Source: DATADW01 sp963733905 (lineage in GTDB: Bacteria; Actinomycetota; Acidimicrobiia; Spongiisociales; DATADW01). Taken from it: a DNA stretch of 64,000 nucleotides. Position numbers and translations under genes: made by a program. The stretch's first letter is position 1. Every line of letters starts with the position of its first letter. This document shows, one piece after another, positions 36,705 to 43,430 of this stretch. The DNA lies in assembly GCA_963733905.1 (NCBI GenBank), contig CAVTEU010000018.1, positions 186,001 to 250,000 on the forward strand, in the 5' to 3' direction. The notes beneath the pieces were generated by a model. The model was not told where the DNA came from. It worked only from the letters and a program-made list of their open reading frames with translations, and made no database searches.

Positions 36705-37340
36705 CTAGACGCCGCTCTTTGGGGACCGCCCCTCGTCCACTTCGTGCCGAATGTGGCGTGGCTGGAGTTCCTCGACGTCGAAACTGGTGTCGACATCCCT
36801 CGGCGGGAGGTGCTCCAACCAGACCTCGGTGACCCAGTCGGGATGCGCCTCCAGCAACCGGCGGGCACCCTCGTCCCCTTCGAGACTCATCAACCGCGGC
36901 CAGAGCAACCGGTCGACCAGGACAGGGTTGCCCCGGGTATACCGGTACTTGGGGACGACGGCGGCCGTCTTCCCCGGTCGGTAGGCGGCGACCAATTCCG
37001 CCACCACATCGTCGCTCACGTCGGGTTGGTCTCCCATCACGATCAGCGCACCGTCCATCTTTGACAACCGGCCGATCGCATCCAGACCCGCCCGCAGCGA
37101 GGACGCAAGCCCCTCTTCCCACTCCGGGTTCTCGACGACACCCACCCCGGTGAGGTCGACCTGGTCGCGCACCTCCTCGGCATGAGCGCCCAGCACGACC
37201 CAGATCTCGTCTATCCCCCACCGCCGCACCTGGTCGAGGACATGATCGAGCAGCGTCGCTCCTCCCCAAGGGAGCAATTGCTTGGGTCGACCCAGCCGAC
37301 GAGAACCGCCGCCCGCAAGGACCAGGGCTGCGACCGTCAT
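36705..37340 (-). CDS. MobA-like nucleotidyltransferase (MocA type)
   Basis: About 211 residues, intact. VAALVLAGGGSRRLGRPKQLLPWGG is the nucleotide-binding loop with the Lys, LSKMDGALIVMGDQPDVSDDVV carries the metal-site Asp, and YRYTRGNPVLVDR follows. The family includes MocA, which makes molybdopterin-cytosine dinucleotide for xanthine dehydrogenase/CO dehydrogenase-type enzymes. Its place beside xdhC-type and cox genes supports that role. No gap separates the operon members by more than 30 bases. MCD versus another sugar nucleotide is not certain. Confidence 0.85.
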   Translation of the reverse strand: MTVAALVLAGGGSRRLGRPKQLLPWGGATLLDHVLDQVRRWGIDEIWVVLGAHAEEVRDQVDLTGVGVVENPEWEEGLASSLRAGLDAIGRLSKMDGALIVMGDQPDVSDDVVAELVAAYRPGKTAAVVPKYRYTRGNPVLVDRLLWPRLMSLEGDEGARRLLEAHPDWVTEVWLEHLPPRDVDTSFDVEELQPRHIRHEVDEGRSPKSGV

Positions 37341-37365
37341 CTCGAACCGGCGGTTTGGAAACGGA

Positions 37366-38150
37366 TCAGATGTCGCCCTCGTCGTCGGTTCTTTGGCGAT
37401 GGATCCGTCCCTCACGCCCGCGGAGAGAACGGCCGCTGCCCGCCCCGTAACGCACCTGGATCATCTCGGCGAGGATGGAGATCGCCACCTCGGCCGGGGC
37501 CTCTGCTCCGATGTCGAGCCCGATCGGGCCGTGGATCCGGTCGATCGCATCGGTGTCGAACCCTGCGGCCAAGAGGCGCTCGCGGCGCGCCGCGTGGGTG
37601 CGCCGGCTCCCCATGGCGCCGATATAGCGCACCGGGCTCCGCAACACGGCCGGGAACACAGGGTCCTCGAAACGGGCGTCGTGGCTGAGGACCACGACGT
37701 AGGTGCGGCGGTCGAGGTCGAGATCGGTGAGGACATCCTCGGGTCGCCCCAGCGCCACCTCGGCGTCGGGGAATCGCTCGGTGGTGGTGAAGGCCGGGCG
37801 CGAATCGGAGACGGTGACGCGGAAGCCGAGCTCGTTGGCGAAGACGGCGAGCGGCTGGGCGATGTGCACCGCTCCGAATATCACCAACCGCGGTTGCGGA
37901 GCCAGGGTCTCGATGAACACCGATGTGTCGTCGTATTCGAGCGTCCGGCTCTGTTCCTGGTCCATGAGTTGGCGCGCATCATCGAGGATGTGGTCCTCGA
38001 GACCGGGGGGAGCTTCCCCTCGATCACGCCCTGCTCGGCATCGAGAACCGCATGGGACCCTTCATCGAGCCCGGTGAGCACTGTCACCGCGGCGCCAAGC
38101 CTCTCTTCTTTGTGCAGCCGGCGGATCGCCTCGAGGTGGGGGCTCACCAT
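37366..38150 (-). CDS. XdhC-type maturation factor, Rossmann part (frameshifted)
   Basis: Molybdenum-cofactor insertion and sulfuration chaperone of the XdhC/CoxI family, second of two split genes. About 261 residues. A short N-terminal module (HLEAIRRLHKEERLGAAVTVL, DEGSHAVLDAEQGVIEGKLPP) is followed by the Rossmann domain: PRLVIFGAVHIAQPLAVFA, GFRVTVSDSRPAFTT, TYVVVLSHDARFEDPV, YIGAMGSRRTHAARRERL, and IHGPIGLDIGAEAPAEVAISI. A missing C in a run near 38020 breaks the frame. Its ATGGTGA overlaps the stop of the partner gene. Such proteins mature aerobic CO dehydrogenases and related hydroxylases. Confidence 0.88.
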
Positions 38151-38452
38151 CGCTCGACGTAGACCTGGATCGTCCCCCCACAGGCCAGCCCCACCTCGAA
38201 TGCCTCGTCGTCGGCGATGCCATATGTGACGAGTCGCGGCTCGGCGCCTGCCAGCACCTCCTGGGCGTGGAGAAACACATCGTTCTCGACACACCCTCCG
38301 CTCACCGACCCCTCCATGTCGCCTTCCGACGAGACCAGAAACTTGGCACCCTCAGGTCTGGGCGCCGACCCCGAGACGCGCACAACCGTCGCAACCGCCA
38401 CGTCTTTGCCATCCGCCGTCCAGCGGTCGTAGATCTCGAGGGCGTCCTTCAT
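38144..38452 (-). CDS. XdhC_CoxI N-terminal-domain protein
   Basis: 102 residues carrying only the XdhC_CoxI domain (PF02625): TVVRVSGSAPRPEGAKFLVS, GDMEGSVSGGCVENDVFLHA, and FEVGLACGGTIQVYVE, with the conserved Cys residues of GGCVE and ACGG that bind the cofactor. In many bacteria this domain and the Rossmann part are one chain; here the stop is genuine in all frames I can join, and the next gene starts within it. It overlaps the coxE gene by four bases (ATGA). Confidence 0.88.
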   Translation of the reverse strand: MKDALEIYDRWTADGKDVAVATVVRVSGSAPRPEGAKFLVSSEGDMEGSVSGGCVENDVFLHAQEVLAGAEPRLVTYGIADDEAFEVGLACGGTIQVYVERW

Positions 38453-39585
38453 GCTCTCGCTACCTCCCGTCGACGCGCCGGCAGTGACTCTAGGAGCCGG
38501 ATCACATCCACGAGGTGGGTGAGGTTTGCGGCAGGGAGGAGGTCATCGATATAGGGAAGCACCGTTCGCATCCCCCTCGTCTCGGGGGCATAGCCCTCGC
38601 GTCCCGCCAGCGGATTGAGCCACACCACCCGATGGACGCTGCGAGCGAAACGTGCCATCTCTTCGCGGAGCAACTCGGGGTCGCCCCGATCCCAACCGTC
38701 GGACACGATCAGTGCCACCGGCCCGCCCCGCCCCACCCGCCGGCTCCATTCGACGTTGAAGGTGTGGAGCGCCTCGCCAATCCGGGTCCCACCCGACCAA
38801 TCGACGACGTGCCCGGCGACCTCGTCGATGGCCTGCGCCGGGTCGCGCCGTCGGAGCTGGCGCGTTATCCGGGTGAGACGGGTCGAGAAGACAAATGCTT
38901 CGAGATGGCCCAGACGGTCGCGGGCGGCATGGGCGAAGTAGAGCAGCATCTCGACGTACCGCTCCATCGAGCCGCTCACGTCGGCGATGATGATCAGGGG
39001 CCGTCGCCGGCGGCGGCGCTCCGACATGGCGAGCCTGAGCAGCTCGCCTTCCGTGCCCACGGCTCGGCGCAGCGTCCGACGAAGGTCCGGTTGGGAACCG
39101 TTCCGCGCCGGGGCGAAGCGTCGGCTCCTGGCATCGGCCGGTCTCCACACCATCCTGGCGATGAGACGGCGGACCTCTTCGCTCTCGGCGGCCGACATCT
39201 CGCCGAAGTCGCGCCGCCCCAGCCGCTCGGCTGCAGAGGCCCCGGTTCGATCGGCAACCTCCTCTGTCTCGGGACCCACGGCTCCCGAGGAAACCACCGA
39301 AAGCCCGGTCGTCACCGAAGCGGCCTGTGTGGTCGAGATCACGGGTGCCGGTGTCACCGCCGCACCCCTGCCAAAGAAGAGGTCGAACGCCTCATCGAAG
39401 AGTGGGACCTCGGAGGGGCGGATCACGATGATCGATCGGAAGGCGTGGTAGACGTCCTCACGCCGTTCCAACCCGACAGCGACAGCGGCTCTCGACAGCT
39501 CCCCCGCCGACTGCGGAGGGAGCCGGAACCCGAGCCCACGGAGGTGGCGGACGAAGAGCACCAGGTTGTCGGCGAACGCGGTCAC
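38449..39585 (-). CDS. coxE: VWA-domain protein, CoxE type
   Basis: 378 residues, intact. The N-terminal half (residues 1-190) is the CoxE-type region (DNLVLFVRHLRGLGF, PLFDEAFDLFFG). The VWA domain begins at about 197 with PLIIIADVSGSMERYVEMLLYF, containing the MIDAS motif DxSxS, and has VDWSGGTRIGEALHTFN and VALIVSDGWDRG with the further metal ligands. With the MoxR ATPase upstream this forms a CoxD/CoxE-type pair that remodels the metal centre of molybdenum hydroxylases in other bacteria. The pair is separated here by an eRF1-like gene. Confidence 0.88.
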   Translation of the reverse strand: MTAFADNLVLFVRHLRGLGFRLPPQSAGELSRAAVAVGLERREDVYHAFRSIIVIRPSEVPLFDEAFDLFFGRGAAVTPAPVISTTQAASVTTGLSVVSSGAVGPETEEVADRTGASAAERLGRRDFGEMSAAESEEVRRLIARMVWRPADARSRRFAPARNGSQPDLRRTLRRAVGTEGELLRLAMSERRRRRRPLIIIADVSGSMERYVEMLLYFAHAARDRLGHLEAFVFSTRLTRITRQLRRRDPAQAIDEVAGHVVDWSGGTRIGEALHTFNVEWSRRVGRGGPVALIVSDGWDRGDPELLREEMARFARSVHRVVWLNPLAGREGYAPETRGMRTVLPYIDDLLPAANLTHLVDVIRLLESLPARRREVARA

Positions 39586-39670
39586 TGTCGCCAGCCTGGC
39601 TCAGTCGACCACGGGCAGCGGGAAGCGGAGCGATGCAGCCGCCTCATCAACCGGTGAGCCATCGGGGAGA

Positions 39671-40708
39671 TTAGACGAGCCGTCCGCCCGATCCGATGAC
39701 CCGCTCGATCGCCTCGGCGGCGATGTCGGGGTGGTGGCGGGTCTCTGTGCCGCAAACCGGGCATCTCTTGGCGCCTCGGCCGATCCACCTGCACGCCGGG
39801 CACACAACACCGGGCTCGGGCTGGGTACCTGCGACGGCGAGGAGATCGACCGCGGCCAGGTTGGCGGCTGCGAGGACCTGGTCGAGGCCCCAGGCCACGG
39901 TCTGCCCCGATTCCGAGCCGGCAGCCAGCTGCTCGGCCACCGCCCTGGAATTTCGGTTCCGTGCCGCCTCTTCGAGAGTCGACACGGCTTCCTTCACGAG
40001 ATGGGCGGTCGCCGTCGCCGGGTCGATCACGAAAGTTCCGATCATCCGCTCCCGGAGGTAGGGGTGGAGGTGCCCGGCAAGCTCCTCGACCTGACCCTGG
40101 TGGCCACCTATGGCCACCCAGGTCACCGGATCGCTCTTGTGCATCTCGAAGAACCGCTCGGCGACTCGATCGAAGTGCCTCCGTGCCATCTCCTCGGCGG
40201 CGTTGCGCGCCCCGTGCTCGGCAAGACCCTTCCATCCGCCGTAGTTGGCTTTGTGCCCAGTCTCCTCCTCGACCACTCCGGCCGGTTCCATCTCTCCGTC
40301 CCTCTTGACGAAGATGTCTGCCCGGCGTCTGTCGGTGGTGGCGACCAGGGTCACGGTCGGCTCGGGCAGGGCGCGCATCGGTCGCAGGTAGGGGGTGTCG
40401 GCCAGCATGGCCACATCCCACACCTCGCCGGGAAGTGCCTCGTAGCTCACCTCCCCGTTGGTGGCGAATATGGCCACACCCGGCGCCGGCTCCGTCTCCA
40501 ACCGCCAACTCAGCTCCAGCACCGACCGGACCGCTTGCCGGATCGCCTTCTCCTCACGGTGCTCGCCCTCGGCCGCCGCCTCGCGGATCGGGCGGAGCAG
40601 ATCGGTGAGCCGAGCGGACGGGTTGACCTGCATCGGTCGGGACAGATAGACGGAGAGCACCGGCGCCTCCGCCTCGGCGAGCCGGTCGAGCGTTTCAGCG
40701 TCGATCAT
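39671..40708 (-). CDS. bacterial eRF1-like (baeRF family) protein
   Basis: 345 residues, intact. PVLSVYLSRP begins the eRF1-like N-region. A central domain (PTVTLVATTDRRRADIFVKR, GEMEPAGVV) is followed by NYGGWKGLAEHGARNAAEEM, the position of the eRF1 GGQ loop but with GGW. A domain-3-like part is VAIGGHQGQVEELAGHL and TAHLVKEAVSTLEEAARN. The C-terminus has a zinc ribbon, CPACRWIGRGAKRCPVCG. Bacterial members of this family are thought to act on stalled ribosomes or peptidyl-tRNA; none is characterised to my knowledge in this context. It sits between the coxD- and coxE-type genes. Confidence 0.75.
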   Translation of the reverse strand: MIDAETLDRLAEAEAPVLSVYLSRPMQVNPSARLTDLLRPIREAAAEGEHREEKAIRQAVRSVLELSWRLETEPAPGVAIFATNGEVSYEALPGEVWDVAMLADTPYLRPMRALPEPTVTLVATTDRRRADIFVKRDGEMEPAGVVEEETGHKANYGGWKGLAEHGARNAAEEMARRHFDRVAERFFEMHKSDPVTWVAIGGHQGQVEELAGHLHPYLRERMIGTFVIDPATATAHLVKEAVSTLEEAARNRNSRAVAEQLAAGSESGQTVAWGLDQVLAAANLAAVDLLAVAGTQPEPGVVCPACRWIGRGAKRCPVCGTETRHHPDIAAEAIERVIGSGGRLV

Positions 40709-40755
40709 TGGACCCCTCTATGAGGGGGAACATAATCCAATCGGTGAGTTCTGGC

Positions 40756-41658
40756 TCACCCGGCGAGCAGCGACTCCAACCCGGTGGAGCGCACCCGTTC
40801 GATGTCCTCGCGGTACTTGAGCGCCACACCGATGGTCTGCTCGATCACCTCAGGGGTGAGCCGGGTGGCGTCGAGCACGTTGAGCGCTTGCGCCCAGTCG
40901 AGCGTCTCCGCCACTCCCGGAGGCTTGAACAGATCCATCTCGCGCAACCGCTCCATCACTCTCGCCAACTCTGAGGCGAGGACATCGCTGATGCCTGGGA
41001 CCTTGCGTCCGACGATGGCGACCTCGCGCTCGAAGGTGGGGTAGTCGATCCAGTAGTAGATGCACCGCCGCTTCAGTGCGTCGTGTATCTCACGTGTGCG
41101 GTTGGAGGTGAGGATGACCACGGGCGGATCCTCGGCGGCGATGGTCCCCACTTCGGGGATGGTGACTTGGAAGTCGGAGAGCAGTTCGAGCAGATAGGCC
41201 TCGAACTCCTCGTCGGCCCGATCGATCTCGTCGATGAGCAGCACAGGCCGCTCCCCGAGAGCCGCCAGTTCGACCGCCTTGAGCAGCGGGCGCGCCACCA
41301 GGTAGTCGCGGCTCATGATGTCCTTGACGTCGGCGGCCTGGCCCTCGCCGCGCGCCTCGAGCAGCCGTATGGCGAGCATCTGCCTGGCGTAGTCCCATTC
41401 GTAGAGGGCATGCCCGGCGTCGAGACCCTCGTAGCACTGCAGCCGAATGAGCGGGGCATCGAGGAACCCGGCCAGCACCTTGGCCACTTCTGTCTTGCCA
41501 ACGCCGGCCTCGCCCTCGAGGAAAAGCGGCCTGCCCAACTGCAGACCGAGATGGATGGCGATCGCCAGACTGCGATCGGCGATGTACTCGCTCCCGTCGA
41601 GAGCTTGCTGTACGGCGTCGACGTCGGCGGGGAGCGGATTGGCCATCGAAGGGGCCAC
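40756..41658 (-). CDS. coxD: MoxR-type AAA+ ATPase, CoxD type
   Basis: 300 residues, intact. AAA+ motifs are LFLEGEAGVGKTEVAK (Walker A), RPVLLIDEIDRADEEF (Walker B), VVILTSNRTREIHDALKRRC (sensor 1 and Arg finger), and the MoxR-type lid near the end (SDVLASELARVMERLREM). CoxD partners with CoxE to build the CuSMoO2 centre in form I CO dehydrogenase. Here the structural enzyme is form II, so the substrate enzyme is inferred, not known. GTG at 41658 or ATG at 41646 start it. First gene of the accessory run. Confidence 0.87.
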   Translation of the reverse strand: MAPSMANPLPADVDAVQQALDGSEYIADRSLAIAIHLGLQLGRPLFLEGEAGVGKTEVAKVLAGFLDAPLIRLQCYEGLDAGHALYEWDYARQMLAIRLLEARGEGQAADVKDIMSRDYLVARPLLKAVELAALGERPVLLIDEIDRADEEFEAYLLELLSDFQVTIPEVGTIAAEDPPVVILTSNRTREIHDALKRRCIYYWIDYPTFEREVAIVGRKVPGISDVLASELARVMERLREMDLFKPPGVAETLDWAQALNVLDATRLTPEVIEQTIGVALKYREDIERVRSTGLESLLAG

Positions 41659-41731
41659 GTTAGTGGTCGGCGGCGAACCACTCCTTCCCCGAGCGTCGTA
41701 GTGTCACCGGACGATTGCCGGAGGAGGAACG

Positions 41732-42143
41732 ATGAAACGCAGCTTTGTCGGGCTGGCGATGGTGGCCCTGCTGGCTTTGGTCGCATGTAGCGGGTCGGGT
41801 GGCGGGTCCGCCACCACAGACGGGCGGGTCCGAGACCACGGCGGGGGGCGGGTCCGGGACCACCGCGGCACCGGCCGAGGAGGGCGGGGGCGGCGCCGCA
41901 TCGGTGAGCATCGTCGACTTCGAGTTCAGCGCGCCGGCCAGCGTCGCCGTCGGGACCGAGATCACCGTGGTCAACAACGGCGAGGCAACCCATACATGGA
42001 CCCAGCCGGACGGCGCCTTCGACACCGGCCAGATCGCGCCGGGATCGAGCGCCACCGTCACCATCGACGACCCGGGCACATACGACTACGTCTGCTCGAT
42101 CCACTCCAACATGACCGGTACGATCGAGGTCACCGACGCCTAG
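41732..42143 (+). CDS. cupredoxin lipoprotein (frameshifted)
   Basis: About 136 residues. A signal peptide ends in the lipobox LLALVACSGS. A Gly/Ser/Thr-rich spacer follows, broken by a +1 shift near 41825. The plastocyanin-like domain has EITVVNNGEATHTWTQPDGAF with the first His, then GTYDYVCSIHSNMTGTIEV with the Cys, His and Met of a type 1 copper site. It probably carries electrons outside the membrane. It lies on the opposite strand between the cox accessory run and coxM, followed after eight bases by a rhodanese gene. Confidence 0.85.
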
Positions 42144-42151
42144 GTGACCGT

Positions 42152-42472
42152 TTGCCCGACATCCCAACGGTGAACCCAGCCGACGTGCCCGACCTGCTCG
42201 GCGACGGCGCCATGCTCATCGACGTGCGCGAGGAGATCGAGTGGGACGAGGCCCGCATCGCCGGTGCGGTACACCGTCCCATGACCGAGTTCGCCACCTG
42301 GTGGGCCGAGGTACCGGACGACCGCACCGTGGTCGTCTACTGCCGGACCGGCGCCCGCTCGGGACGTGTGGTCGAGGCGCTCGCCCAGCAGGCTGGAATG
42401 GACAACGTGGTCAACCTCGAGGGAGGGATCGTCGCCTGGGCCGAGCAGGGGTTCGAGGTCGAAGAGACCTGA
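42152..42472 (+). CDS. rhodanese-domain protein
   Basis: About 106 residues and a single rhodanese domain. VPDLLGDGAMLIDVREEIEWDEARI begins it. The active loop is TVVVYCRTGARSGRVVEAL, with the catalytic Cys and the CRTGAR pattern of sulfurtransferases. VVNLEGGIVAWAEQGF ends it. The start is a TTG at 42152 with AGGTGA four to five bases upstream; a GTG at 42144 is out of frame. It transfers sulfane sulfur; because Mo hydroxylases need a terminal sulfido ligand, a link to the flanking cox genes is possible but unproven. Confidence 0.85.
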   Translation: MPDIPTVNPADVPDLLGDGAMLIDVREEIEWDEARIAGAVHRPMTEFATWWAEVPDDRTVVVYCRTGARSGRVVEALAQQAGMDNVVNLEGGIVAWAEQGFEVEET

Positions 42473-42521
42473 CCGGCTGCTGATCGGAGCGAGCAGCCGA
42501 ACGGATCGACGATGGAGACGC

Positions 42522-42550
42522 GAGAGGAGGCCCCAGAAGGGCCTCCTCTC
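42522..42550. terminator. stem-loop between rhodanese gene and coxM
   Basis: GAGAGGAGGCCC and GGGCCTCCTCTC pair perfectly around a CAGAA loop. It separates two convergent genes. There is no T-run on either strand, so it would work as a factor-assisted or bidirectional stop. Outer bases extend the stem by a few more pairs. Confidence 0.6.
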
Positions 42551-42567
42551 TCGTGGCGGCGGTTGCC

Positions 42568-43430
42568 TCAGCTCGCCGCCGCCAGCGCCTGACTCAGCGC
42601 CCTGCGGGCGAAGACCTTGGCCAGGTGGGTCTTGTACTCCACCGAACCGTACAGGTCCTCGAGAACCGTCACCCCCTCGGCGGCACGTTCCGCCGCGGCG
42701 GCGATGGCGTCTTCGCTGGCATCCGCACCCTGGATCGCCTCGATCACGCCGTGGGCCAGCGTCGGCTTGGTACCGACACCGGTCAGCGCCACCGATGCCT
42801 CTGCGATGCTCCCGTTCTCGCGCCGCACCCATGCGGCAGCCCCGGCCACGGCGTAGTCGGAGTGGCCACCTCGCCGCCCCATCTTGTCGTATGCGGACCC
42901 ACCATCGCGCTTGGGCAAGCTTGATCTCCACCAGGATCTCATCTGGCTCCAATGCAGAGGTCATCACGTCGACGACGAAGTCACCGGCTGCGATCTGGCG
43001 CGAACCCGCCCGACGACTGCACCACCATGGTGGCCCCGAGGGCGATCACCGCGGCTGGCTGGTCGGCGGCCACATCGGCGTGGGCCATCGAGCCGCACAG
43101 CGTCCCCCGATTCCGCACCTGGACGTCGCCGGTCCACGAAGCCGCCTGCGAAAGCGCCGTGGCGTGCTCCCGGATCAGATCGCTCGACGCGATCTGGTTG
43201 TGGCGTACCAGCGCCCCGATCGAGATGTGTTCGCCCTTGTCTTCGATCTGGTCGAGGCCCGGGATCCGCCCGATGTCCACGACCAACTCGGGTGAGAGGA
43301 GACGCAGCTTCATCAGTGGGAGTAGAGACATCCCACCGGACAGCACCTTCGCCCCCGGGTTGTCGGCGAGGATGGTGAGCGCCTCCTCGATGGTCGCCGG
43401 GGCGACATACTCGAAGCTCCTCGGGTACAT
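42568..43430 (-). CDS. coxM: Mo hydroxylase FAD subunit, CoxM type (frameshifted)
   Basis: Medium subunit that binds FAD and passes electrons on. About 286 residues. RSFEYVAPATIEEALTIL, GAKVLSGGMSLLPLMKLRL (FAD loop) and VQVRNRGTLCGSMAHADVA (second FAD loop) fit the FAD_binding_5 family. The C-terminal part has PKRDGGSAYDKMGRRGGHSDYAV and GVGTKPTLAHG (CO_deh_flav_C). Two +1 shifts, near 42998 and 42916 (again an extra T within CTTG), split it. It is the last gene of the S-L-M run and its start abuts the coxL stop. Confidence 0.92.
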
